A stretch of DNA of 64,000 bases from Bernardetia sp042180575 (GTDB lineage Bacteria; Bacteroidota; Bacteroidia; Cytophagales; Bernardetiaceae), in assembly GCF_042180575.1 (NCBI RefSeq), contig NZ_CP170094.1, forward strand, positions 3,224,001 to 3,288,000, given 5' to 3'. This document shows, piece after piece, positions 53,700 through 63,001 of this stretch. Both the position numbers and the translations under genes were made by a program. The notes under the pieces are model-generated. The model ran no database searches. It saw only the letters and a list, made by a program, of their open reading frames with translations, and was not told the origin of the DNA. How positions within the stretch are numbered: the first letter of the stretch is position 1; the number at the start of each line of letters is the position of its first letter.

Positions 53700-53840
53700 A
53701 ATAAAGCATATTACCCATTCATTACTAAAAGAATACATAGTTAAATTATGATTTTTAATTTATAATACGTAATTGAACTGAATAAATTCGTAATTTTGTA
53801 GTCTTTATTTTTTGATTTTCTTTATTCTGTATGGTATTTT

Positions 53841-54563
53841 ATGAAACGCTATAAACTTTCTGACCTTGTTATTTTTGAAAACGACGATTATTTAATTGTT
53901 GATAAACCTCCTTTTTTGTCTTCTTTAGATGAACGCTTGGGAAATGCGATGAATCTTTTACAGATTATTAGAGCCGAACTTCCAGAAGCAAAACTGGGAC
54001 ACCGTTTGGACAAAGAAACAAGTGGAGCTGTTGCTATAGCAAAACATTTTGAGGCATATCGCCATCTTTCTATTCAGTTTCAAGAACGTCAAGTAGAAAA
54101 AGTATATCATGCTATTGCTGTTGGTGTTCACGATTTTAAAGAGCAAGCTGTTGAAGTTCCTTTGCATAAAATGAAAAATGGTCTTTCACAGGTAAGTTAC
54201 AAACAGGGCAAACACTCTCTTACATTTTTTTCTACTTTGAAGGCTTTTCGTCATTATACACTTTTGGAATGCCGTCCAATTACTGGACGTTTGCATCAAA
54301 TTCGTGTTCATGCACAGACTTTAGGTGCGCCTTTGGTAGCTGATAAAGCGTATGGAGGCAAGGATTTATTTTTGTCAGAGATAAAAAAGAAAAAGTTCAA
54401 CCTCAAAAAATGGGAAGAAGAACTTCCTTTGATGCAACGTGTGGCTCTTCATGCAAAAGAACTTAGTTTTAAAGGAATGAATGGAGAAGTTATAAAAGCA
54501 GTAACAGAATATCCAAAAGATTTTAATGCTCTTTTGAGACAGCTTGGAAAATTTGCTTCTTAA
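53841..54563 (+). CDS. RluA-family 23S/tRNA pseudouridine synthase
   Basis: 240 aa. Catalytic Asp in LGHRLDKETSGAVAIAK (about residue 58), KPPFLSSLD near the N-terminus, ITGRLHQIRVHAQTLGAPLVADKAYGG (about 155-180) and HAKELSF at the end. No S4 domain is present, so it is RluC/TruC-like rather than RluD. The exact target uridine cannot be told. A TAATTTTG element at 53791-53798 may be its -7 box. Confidence 0.9.
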   Translation: MKRYKLSDLVIFENDDYLIVDKPPFLSSLDERLGNAMNLLQIIRAELPEAKLGHRLDKETSGAVAIAKHFEAYRHLSIQFQERQVEKVYHAIAVGVHDFKEQAVEVPLHKMKNGLSQVSYKQGKHSLTFFSTLKAFRHYTLLECRPITGRLHQIRVHAQTLGAPLVADKAYGGKDLFLSEIKKKKFNLKKWEEELPLMQRVALHAKELSFKGMNGEVIKAVTEYPKDFNALLRQLGKFAS

Positions 54564-54614
54564 AAACTGTTTTTTGAGATTGTTTAATGAATATTTTTTT
54601 GTGCTTATTTCGTT

Positions 54615-54782
54615 ATACTCAATCAAAAATGGTTTTCGAAAAAACAAAACTGTCAGACACTTTAACTTCGTTGAGGGCTAAAGCCGTTCATAAGTTTCAG
54701 TACAATTCAAAAAATAAATTATCTGACACCTTTGAGGTGTACTGATAAATTTGATTTTCGAAAACCAAAAACGTATGAGTAT
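54615..54782. repeat. MITE-like long inverted repeat upstream of the accessory island
   Basis: The left arm starts ATACTCAATCAAAAATGG and continues into TTTTCGAAAA (54615-54644). The right arm (54753-54782) is its imperfect complement with about four mismatches. Inside are CTGTCAGACAC and TCTGACACCTTTGAGGTGT, which form smaller stems. About 168 bp, non-coding. It ends 69 bp before the longest possible start of the disrupted ATPase. Confidence 0.6.
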
Positions 54783-55160
54783 ATTATCAACATCTTTTTT
54801 TGATACAAACAAAAAATTGGAGAAGTAATTTATAGATTTTTGTAACTTGAATGAAGTTTAGTAAGAAAAAAGACAGAAAAATAATAAAAATGGAAAAGCT
54901 AATAGTAAAGAATTTTAAAGCCATAGAATATGCCGAAATAGAAGTAAATGACCTTACTTTTTTTATCGGACAACAAGCTAGTGGAAAAAGTACCCTCGCT
55001 AAATTGATTTATTTTTTTAAGACGTTGGGGAAATATTTGACTGATGAGATATTAGTAGGAAATTTCAGAAAAGATGATTTATTTGAAGATATTACTGATT
55101 TTTGCTATTCTCAATTTTACTCTTTTTTTAGTGAATCATCTGTCTTAGACCAAAAAAAAT

Positions 55161-56415
55161 GGCTCTTCCGACTTTTTAGCGATTATATGAATTTGACTAT
55201 CATTCTCAATCTAAAATTTTGAAAGTTTCTAAACCCATACCCACTCCTTTTGAGGGTCTTAATTTTATTATTAATTCCCTCTACTATTCCGTTAGAATAT
55301 CTATCTTTGAAGAAATTAATAATATCATTTTTCCAAGAATTAAACGTATTTATAAATCTATTTAGAGCCTTATGATTTATTTTTTGAGCTTCTTCTATCC
55401 ATTGGTCTAGTAGTTTTTTAGCTTCTTGTTTACTCAAATCAGTATTAAATATATTTTGTAATTCCACTTTCATAAAATACACCTGTCTAAGCGTTGAGCT
55501 AAACCTAAACGCTTTAAGTAAAACTCGTCTTTCTTTATAAGTAAGGTCTTTCCATGCCTTGTATAAAAGCCATTTTATTTGCTTGAAATGAACGTTTTTA
55601 TCATCTTTTCGTCGTAATTCTTTACGAATGCTATCTAGCACTTTATTACAATGCTGAAAAAAATGAAAGCGATCTATTACTACATCAGCGTTAGGAAATA
55701 CTTCTTTTGCTGTATTTGAAAATCCCTCCCACATATCACAAGAAAATACTTCTATACTAGTACAAAAAACTTCGCCTTTGGATAAAAAATAGGCTTTTAA
55801 ATACTCTTTATTACGGTATTCTAAAATATCCCAAACTTGACCTGTATCTAAATCTACTAAAACAACAGCATATTCCTTTTTTCCTTTTTTGTAAGCAAAT
55901 TCATCAATACCTAAACGTCGAGGAAAATAATCTAGGTGTTTTTTTATCTCACGTTTACTATAGGTTTTAAAAATACCATCTAAAACATCCCAAAGTATGT
56001 TTTCTCGGATAGCTACTTCTTTGAAACTGCTATCTTTCAAACATAAATAAAGATATTTTTCCAAACGATGAGTTTGATTTTTTTGCTTAGAAACAAAACT
56101 AAAAACTTCTTGAAAGTAACGAGTACAATCTTGACAATGAAATTGACGAGAAGTTAAGTGTAAATAAACCTCTTTGTCTAAAATATTTCGGTCACGAACA
56201 ATACGTTCTGAAGTAGAAGTCACTTTATTGCACTTTTTCAAGCAATTAGGACAAATAGAATCGGCTAAATTACTTTCTCCATAAATAGTTAAGCGAAGTG
56301 GAGAAGATTCTATTTTCGTTACTGAAAAATCTGAAAAACCTAATAAAATTGCTATTGTGTTAGTATCCATAGAAAGGCTAAATTAAGAAATTATCGCTAA
56401 ATTGTCGGAAGAACC
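55161..56415 (-). mobile_element. ISL3-family insertion sequence with 8-bp duplication
   Basis: Ends GGCTCTTCCGAC (55161 onward) and GGTTCTTCCGAC (complement at 56404-56415), continuing with imperfect TTTAGCGAT. The duplication AAAAAAAT lies at 55153-55160 and 56416-56423. Removing element plus one duplication restores DQKK-FFIRYEYQ in the ATPase frame. Confidence 0.93.
55183..56370 (-). CDS. ISL3-family transposase
   Basis: 395 aa, intact. An N-terminal zinc-binding region (SICPNCLKKCNKV and RQFHCQDCTRYF) is followed by an HTH. Catalytic Asp residues lie in RRLGIDEFAYKKGKKEY (about residue 152) and DVVIDRFHFFQHCNKV (about 229). The C-terminal motif is SNGIVEGINNKIKTLKRSGYGFRN, with the Glu in VEGINNKIK. 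All are standard for ISL3. Potentially active. Confidence 0.95.
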   Translation of the reverse strand: MDTNTIAILLGFSDFSVTKIESSPLRLTIYGESNLADSICPNCLKKCNKVTSTSERIVRDRNILDKEVYLHLTSRQFHCQDCTRYFQEVFSFVSKQKNQTHRLEKYLYLCLKDSSFKEVAIRENILWDVLDGIFKTYSKREIKKHLDYFPRRLGIDEFAYKKGKKEYAVVLVDLDTGQVWDILEYRNKEYLKAYFLSKGEVFCTSIEVFSCDMWEGFSNTAKEVFPNADVVIDRFHFFQHCNKVLDSIRKELRRKDDKNVHFKQIKWLLYKAWKDLTYKERRVLLKAFRFSSTLRQVYFMKVELQNIFNTDLSKQEAKKLLDQWIEEAQKINHKALNRFINTFNSWKNDIINFFKDRYSNGIVEGINNKIKTLKRSGYGFRNFQNFRLRMIVKFI

Positions 56416-57439
56416 AAAAAAATTTTTTATTCGCTACGAGTATCAAGAAGATATTTATTTTGAATTTAAGAATACTTCTCAAAGTGGCTATATAATGAAA
56501 GGTGTACCAATATCGGAATCACTAAAGTATTAGTTAGTGAGCATGTTTTTGCTACTGAGCAATCAATTAACCTATTAACAAATCAGATAACAAAAGAGAC
56601 TAAAGTACTGATTCCATATCTCTCAGATAATGTTTATTTTCCTGCTGGAAGAAGTTTTTTTGCATTAGCAAACAAGCAAGTTATTGAGTTAGGCAAAGAG
56701 TTTAAAAATAATTACAGAGATTATTTAAAAAACTATAAAATTTATTTAGGATTTGATACCCATAATGAGAATGATTTAATTAATTACACATTTATTAATT
56801 TCTGTACTTATCTGAAAAAAATTGCACCTAGTCTTTTACAGAATGATAATACTGTTTCTTTGAAACAAAATCTTATTACAAATGGAAAATATGTTCGACT
56901 TGGAGATGAAGAGTTTATAGAAGTATCAAATACCAACAAAATTCATTTATCCAACAGTTCATCAGGACAACAAGAATCACTACGATTGATTCAAGATATT
57001 AATTATCACTTTGTTTTTAAAGATTTGGCTTTTAGAGTTTACGAAGAACCCGAAGCTCATTTATTTCCTGCTTCACAAAAAGCATTAATGGAAATGATTG
57101 TGATTTTATTAAATTCTAATCCAAATGTTCAGTTACTTATTTCTACGCACACGCCCTATTTATTAGCTGTTCTGAATGTTTTGATGAAGGCAAAGGAATT
57201 GGAAAAACAGCTAGGAGAAAATAATTTGACCTTAAATTCTTTAGTTCCAAAGGAAGAACGTTTAGATGTTAGTCGTGTACGAGTTTATAGCGCAAAACAA
57301 ACAGAAAACGGAAGGTTTATTTTTGAAGATGTCGTGAATCCAAATACTCAAAGCATTAATGCAGAAATAATTGACGAAGTGTCAGAGAAAATTGAAATTA
57401 CGTATGACCAACTTTTAGATTTGCAAAGTAATCTTTCTA

Positions 57440-58540
57440 AGTAGTTAGACATAATTATCGTAACAATTTTCCTTTATATATAGTAAAATCAATTTTATAC
57501 TTTTTACTATTGTATTTTTTTAGAATATTTTTTACAGCTTGATGTAAGTCTTCTTTACTCGTGAAATCTTGAGGTCTTAACCACTCTATTTTGATTTTTC
57601 TCCATAGTGTTTCTATGGGATTCAAATGTGGACTGTAAGAAGGTAAGTAGAAAATAAGTACTCCTTTCTCTTCCCATTCCTCTATTTTCTCTTCTATTTC
57701 TTTAGAAATATGCCAAGGTCCATTATCTAACACTAGAACAGTCGTTTTTTCAATTGTTTCTACAAACTGATCTATACAATCAATGATAACTTTAGAATTA
57801 ATGTTTTGGGTGCTTACAAAACTGCTTAGTTCTCCACGCAAGTTAAGCAATCCAAATACATTTAAATTACCTCCCTTACTACTTTTAATGCCTACTTGTT
57901 CTCCTATTCTACACCAACCATAAGGAACATTGGGTTCTAAATTGAAGGAAGACTCATCACAAAAACGCAAATCTATACAGCCTGCTAAAAATAAAAGAAT
58001 GAGAAATTCTAAACTACGTTTTTTTTCTTCATATACAACAGGGTCAGGTTTCTTAACAGTTACTTTTCTGAAGCGTTTCCAACACCATTTTTTTTTTAAG
58101 CAACCTTTTTAAAGTCTTGACTGACATAGATTTACCCAATTCCTCTTCCAATTGAGAAACAACTACTTTCAAACTTTGAGGACTGGCTTCAACTAGAGAT
58201 TCTACTTTATTCATTTCTTCTTCATTATCTATACGAAGAATAGGGCGACGACCTTGTCCTTTACTCGTCTCTAATCCTGCTATGCCCTCTTTTTCATACC
58301 GATTAAACCAACGAATAACTAATTGGCGAGTAACTTGATAAAAATCCATTATCTCACTAACCTTTTTTCCTTGATGGCTTAAAAGAATGTAATGACAACG
58401 AGTACGGAAAGTTGATGATTTACCTTCTTTCCAACCTTGCTCTAAGGAAGATACTTCCTCTATACTCAAACTAATAAAACGTTTTTTTCCTCTCATAAAA
58501 CAAAGATAAAAAAAATATTTAATAATTTTGTCTAACTACT
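57440..58540 (-). mobile_element. IS630-family element with TA duplication
   Basis: 1101 bp. The inverted ends AGTAGTTAGACA (57440) and its complement (to 58540) are bounded by TA on both sides (57438-57439 and 58541-58542), the typical IS630/Tc1-mariner target. Removing it joins the ATPase end to its real stop at 58557-58559. Confidence 0.93.
57455..58496 (-). pseudogene. IS630 transposase split in two frames at an A10 run
   Basis: ORF A (58053-58496) carries the HTH: MRGKKRFISLSIEEVSSLEQ, then YQVTRQLVIRWFNRYEKEGIAGLETSKGQGRRP. ORF B (open from about 58080 to 57455) has WCWKRFRKVTVKKPDPVVYE, LRFCDESSFNLEPNVPYGW (Asp), TVLVLDNGPWH (Asp) and YSPHLNPIETLWRKIK (Glu), the IS630 DDE triad. The two frames meet at ten A on the coding strand (58088-58097 as T). 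Two-frame IS630 transposases with A-rich slippage sites are known, so this may be natural rather than decay. Confidence 0.85.
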
Positions 58541-58555
58541 TAACTCTGTATCTGA

Positions 58556-59160
58556 ATGAAAAAAATAACATCTAAAAAGTGGGTAAGTGAAGCTAATAAA
58601 AAGGAAAACTCTAATGAGATAACCATCAAATTATTCGATAAAAACGAATGCTTACCTTTTTTTGAAGAGAACATCTTTTTTGAGAAAACAGAAAATGGCA
58701 AAACAATAATTTTTCAATCAAAAGAAACTAAAAACACAGCACAAACAAACCGTTTGATTCGTATAGATTTTGAAAAACTATTTGATAGTATAGATAGTAA
58801 TTTGAGTCAAAAATGTGATTATATTTTTATCAATTATAATGATGATTATCAACCTAATCAATACTATTTTGTCGAATTAAAAGGCAATGCAGAACGAATA
58901 TCAAAACCCTACGAACAAAAATAAGCATAGACCTCTTCAAACAGAGAATGAATATTAATAAAAGCTCTATTTTTGGGATAATTGTGGGAGGAAAAGTAGA
59001 GAGAAAATCAAGTACAAAAGAGAAAAATGTCAAACTCATAAAGACCAATGTGCTTAGAAATAACTTTATTAGCGAATTAGGCAAAGATTTATTTCACGCT
59101 CAAAATACTGCAAAAGTTAATTCTCTTATCTCTACTAAAGATGATTTTATAGGTTCATAA
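58556..59160 (+). pseudogene. VELKG nuclease-like gene downstream of the ATPase, frameshifted
   Basis: Frame 1 (58556-58924) starts MKKITSKKWVSEANKKENSN and contains CDYIFINYNDDYQPNQYYF then VELKGNAERISKPYEQK. One A is missing at an A5 run (58917-58921). The second frame continues KISIDLFKQRMNINKSSIFG, IIVGGKVERKS, then KTNVLRNNFISELGKDLFHA and ends IGS at 59160. The repaired protein is about 200 aa. The hydrophobic strand followed by FVELKG resembles the E-x-K end of a PD-(D/E)XK nuclease core. With the IS630 element removed its start ATG overlaps the ATPase stop (ATGA), so the two genes were one translationally coupled operon. Confidence 0.65.
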
Positions 59161-59161
59161 C

Positions 59162-62100
59162 TTATTCCACCAAAGGCAATTCAATAAAAAAGGTAGTTCC
59201 GAAATACGGTTCTGTTTCAAACCAAATTCTTCCTCCTGCGTGTTCTATTCCACGTTTTGCTACCGAAAGACCAATTCCAGAACCTGTTGATTTAGTCGTA
59301 AAATTAGGAATAAAGAGCTTTTTGGCTGTTTCTTCATCAATTCCCTTTCCATTATCACGAATATAAATAATGATTGTTTTTGGCGATTTTTGATTTGTCT
59401 TTTCTAAGACTACATTGATATGTGGATCTTTTTCTTGAACTGCTTGTATTCCATTCAAAATAAGGTTTGTCAAGATTCGTCCCATTAGTTTTGCATCTCC
59501 ATTTATATAAAATTCTCCTTGGTCAATAATTGCATCAAGACGAACACTTCCATCATTTTTGTATAAAATTAGTGTTTCTTGTAGCACCATCGAAACATCA
59601 AAACGCTCTGTTTTTGGAATCGGCATTTTTGCAAAAGCCGAAAATGAAGTCGCAATATCACTCAATGTATCTACTTGAGTAAGCAAACTTTTAATCGAAC
59701 GTTCGGCAGGTGATTCTTCATTGGCAAGAACACGCTGCAAATGTTGCAAAGTCAGTTTCATTGGCGTAAGAGGATTTTTTATTTCGTGTGCCACTTGCTT
59801 TGCCATTTCTCGCCAAGCAGATTCTTTTTCGCTGGCAGCAAGTGCAGCTCTACTTTCTTCTAATTTTACAAGCATTTTATTATATTCTCCTACCAAAAGA
59901 CCAATTTCATCATCTGATTTGTAATCTAAAGGCTTATTATCTCCACTCAATGTAATTCTTTTTAGGCGAGAAGTAACAAGACTCAATGGTTTTGTCAAAT
60001 CCCTAGAAGCAAAAAAGGAAAGTACCACCAAAAGCAAAAATATTCCTGTAAAAACATTAAGCATCGTCGAAACAACTTCCAAAATCTGCTCATCAGCATA
60101 ACGTTGAGATTCGAAAAAGGGAACATCTACCACCCCCACAATTTCGCCAGTAGCAGGAGAATTTACAACCACATAAGCCGAATTATAATCTAGCTTTCCA
60201 ATAGATTCACTCAAGATTGTTTTGCTCTGTTTTTGTTCTATCAAAAGTGCCATTGCCTTAGGATTGATGAGTGAAGATACTAATCCATTATCATAAATGG
60301 TCGGTTGTGAAGAAGCCAAAAGTACTCCATCTCTATCAAAAACATTGATTTCTGTTTGGGTAAGACGAGCAATTTCTTGAAGTGATTGAAGTAATTCATC
60401 TTTTGTAATGTCTTTGTAAACTACATAATCAGTCAGTTTGGTAGAAAAATTTTGAGCTACATTTTCAGCTTTTTGAAAGTAAGTTTCGATAGTTTGATTT
60501 TTGTTTTCCGAATTCAGAATACTTACAATCAGAATACTAAGTAAAATAGTAGGCAAGAAAAAAGCAAGATTAAGATAAAGCTGAATTCTGCCAGTAAGAT
60601 TGAAAGTAAAAGGTTGTTGTCTGAAATAAAGTCTATAAACAGCCAAAAGCAAAAGCATTGTTAAGACAATACAAATAAACTGCATCGAAAAATTAGTTAA
60701 GACAGATTTTAAAGGATATTTTACTGAAGAAATAACAACAGCTTTTTTAGATTCATTTTCTTTTACCAAAAGGTGTTTGTAAGAGGAAGTAGAAAAAGTA
60801 GTAACAGAATCAAAATTATTCAAAAAATCTTTTGAATACACAAAATTTCCTTGTGTATAAACAGGCTCTCCCCCTTTAAAAATAGAATAACTCCACGCAT
60901 TTCTTCCTCCCCAACGATTATAGTTTGAATATGGATTATCAGATAAAAGATTGGGATAAACACTATTTGAAACTATTTTTTTGAGTTGTAATTCTAATAC
61001 AATTTTTCCAATCTTGACACCACTTCTACTGATTTCACTAAAAGCAAAATAGCGTTTTGTATTGGTGGATAAATCATGAACTAAAAAAATATCTTCATAT
61101 TCAGTCGAATAAGCTGGTTGTGCATATCGTGAATACATTTCATCAAAAGTCATTGTATTTTCATAGGGCATTCCATTTCCATTAAACAAATGAACTTTTA
61201 TATCATATTTATCAAAATAATAATCCAAATAAAACTTTCTTATTTTTCGTGTAATAATATCTTTTGTTGTAAAAGAAGTCATCAATCTATTCTTGATAAT
61301 TGGGTCAAAGGGAAGTGATTCGACCACGTCATTTAATAAAAATTCTCCTTGCAAATCATTTTCTAATAAAAGTTGGTCGGCAAAGTTTTCTTTGGCTACT
61401 CTTTCTCTAGTTTGTTCAAAACAATAAATAATATAACTACTCATAATCGAAGTAGTAATTGCTCCCAAGAAGATATAAATAAAAATTTGATAGGTAAAAG
61501 AACGTTCCGAACGAGGCAATTCTACAAAAATAACAACCAAAATATAAATGGTATGAATCAGAGCAATCCAAGCATCTGATAGATTTGCATGAACACTAAA
61601 ACCATAAATACCACTCACAACCCAACCAATCAAAATACCCACAGAAACTAATAAAATCAACTTTTTACCTTCTACATGTAGCCATTCAATAAACCTAACC
61701 AAAATATGGATGAGTAAAAAATAGGTTGTTGCTGTCAAGATTCCTATAAAAAGAGCTATTATTTTGAGAAGCGAAAAATCTAATTCTCGTGTAAAATCTA
61801 AAGAAATTTGGGGAGAGTGAATATAAAGATTACGAAGATTGAGAAAATGATAAAAAGCAATCGCAAAAGAAAGCGTAATAGCTATCACAATACCAAAACG
61901 CTTGCGTTTTCGGCTTCCGATACTTCTCATGTGAGAGAGTTCACTAAAATGAACAAACAAAAAGCTACTCACAATAAAAATACATAATACATTCAGAAAT
62001 AAATCTCCTAATGAAGGTGCAACAATGGAAGAAGCATAATAACGAGCATTAAAGAGAATTGTAGGCAAAACACTATTAGGCAATTCTAAGAAAAGCATCA

Positions 62101-62860
62101 AAAAACGAATCCCTATAAATGTACTCAAAAGCGTAAAAAAGGCATACCAAACCTGTCCTTGTCTCAAAAAATAAAGCATCGAAACTCTAGCTTGTAAAAA
62201 CACAAAAACACAAGCAATAATCATAAAGAAAAGTACAGTATAGTTTTGTGAAGATTGCCAACTATAATCTGAAGGAAAGATAAGTGCAAAAAGTAAGTTG
62301 CTTCCTGTTCCATAAACTCTATATGAAGAACCTTCTGGATTGAGTTGAAGACTAATATCAGAAGTAGAAAAAAGTTTTGGATTAACACCTAAAGTCAGAA
62401 ATTGATTATAAATTTTATATTCAGAAGCTAGTGGAATCAAAACCACCCCTGTCATATTATCATACTTGGTAACTATGATTTTCTGTTTTACTAAAAACAA
62501 CCCTTTTGGCGTTTCGATGGTGTATTCTGAATAGTTATTTTTGAGTTGATCGTAGGAAAGTAAATAGGTATTATCTGTCCAAAAAAGCAATTCACTATTT
62601 CTAAAAATATAAATTGGATATTTTTCTGTGTTGGAAGTGAGTAGCGAAAAGTCTAATTTCTTGTAATTCTGAATGACTGCTTCTTCTAATTTTGTAAGTT
62701 CTATCTCTGCAACTTCTAATTCTCTATCTACCTTTTTTCTGACTTCTTGTGTGTATTCGTTGTAATCCTTTGTATTTACCAAAAAATATCGAAACCCCAA
62801 ACCAGCCAACAATGCAGCTAAAGCAATAAATAAGAAAGAATACGAAACTGATTTTGACAT
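59162..62860 (-). CDS. Giant NtrY-like sensor histidine kinase, 1232 aa
   Basis: One TM at the N-terminus, a ligand-binding-like domain (about residues 30-200), a polytopic region of about seven TM segments (about 205-460), a second extracytoplasmic domain (about 480-730), further TM segments (about 732-750 and 775-795), a PAS/Cache-like domain (about 800-935), a TM, then HAMP (ASRDLTKPLSLVTSRLKRIT). Next are a HisKA H-box AKQVAHEIKNPLTPMKLTLQ and HATPase with LILNGIQAVQE, IRDNGKGIDEETAKKLF and GSGIGLSVAKRG. The kinase core and HAMP look like NtrY. Its gene ends 1 bp from the decayed VELKG gene, in the opposite direction. No response regulator gene is adjacent. Confidence 0.88.
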   Translation of the reverse strand: MSKSVSYSFLFIALAALLAGLGFRYFLVNTKDYNEYTQEVRKKVDRELEVAEIELTKLEEAVIQNYKKLDFSLLTSNTEKYPIYIFRNSELLFWTDNTYLLSYDQLKNNYSEYTIETPKGLFLVKQKIIVTKYDNMTGVVLIPLASEYKIYNQFLTLGVNPKLFSTSDISLQLNPEGSSYRVYGTGSNLLFALIFPSDYSWQSSQNYTVLFFMIIACVFVFLQARVSMLYFLRQGQVWYAFFTLLSTFIGIRFLMLFLELPNSVLPTILFNARYYASSIVAPSLGDLFLNVLCIFIVSSFLFVHFSELSHMRSIGSRKRKRFGIVIAITLSFAIAFYHFLNLRNLYIHSPQISLDFTRELDFSLLKIIALFIGILTATTYFLLIHILVRFIEWLHVEGKKLILLVSVGILIGWVVSGIYGFSVHANLSDAWIALIHTIYILVVIFVELPRSERSFTYQIFIYIFLGAITTSIMSSYIIYCFEQTRERVAKENFADQLLLENDLQGEFLLNDVVESLPFDPIIKNRLMTSFTTKDIITRKIRKFYLDYYFDKYDIKVHLFNGNGMPYENTMTFDEMYSRYAQPAYSTEYEDIFLVHDLSTNTKRYFAFSEISRSGVKIGKIVLELQLKKIVSNSVYPNLLSDNPYSNYNRWGGRNAWSYSIFKGGEPVYTQGNFVYSKDFLNNFDSVTTFSTSSYKHLLVKENESKKAVVISSVKYPLKSVLTNFSMQFICIVLTMLLLLAVYRLYFRQQPFTFNLTGRIQLYLNLAFFLPTILLSILIVSILNSENKNQTIETYFQKAENVAQNFSTKLTDYVVYKDITKDELLQSLQEIARLTQTEINVFDRDGVLLASSQPTIYDNGLVSSLINPKAMALLIEQKQSKTILSESIGKLDYNSAYVVVNSPATGEIVGVVDVPFFESQRYADEQILEVVSTMLNVFTGIFLLLVVLSFFASRDLTKPLSLVTSRLKRITLSGDNKPLDYKSDDEIGLLVGEYNKMLVKLEESRAALAASEKESAWREMAKQVAHEIKNPLTPMKLTLQHLQRVLANEESPAERSIKSLLTQVDTLSDIATSFSAFAKMPIPKTERFDVSMVLQETLILYKNDGSVRLDAIIDQGEFYINGDAKLMGRILTNLILNGIQAVQEKDPHINVVLEKTNQKSPKTIIIYIRDNGKGIDEETAKKLFIPNFTTKSTGSGIGLSVAKRGIEHAGGRIWFETEPYFGTTFFIELPLVE

Positions 62861-63001
62861 ATTTTTTAGCAGAAAAATGCAGAAGTAATTAGCTTATTTT
62901 TAGTCTCAAATTTTGAACCTTAAATTTTTGCTTGTTTAAAAGTAACAAAATTCAATATAAGAAAGCTATAAAAACTCTGTTCTACCAATAAATCATTGAA
63001 A

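Larger units (their letters stand above)
54890..57444 (+). pseudogene. AAA ATPase (OLD/ABC-like) disrupted by ISL3 and IS630 elements
   Basis: The 5' part (54890-55160, start MEKLIVKNFKAIEYAEIEV) has Walker A FFIGQQASGKSTLAK. The 3' part resumes after the IS at 56416 (FFIRYEYQEDIYFEF), with VYFPAGRSFFALAN, a signature-like SNSSSGQQESLRLIQD, Walker B AFRVYEEPEAHLFPASQKAL and an H-loop LLISTHTPYLLAVL. This is an AAA_15/AAA_21-type SMC-like ATPase. Three lesions are visible: the ISL3 element, a one-base loss near 56505-56540 (frame KGVP to NIGITKVLV), and the IS630 element, which supplies the present stop (TAG at 57442-57444). The ancestral length would be about 430 aa, ending SNLSNSVSE. An upstream ATG at 54851 is also open. 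Confidence 0.85.
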
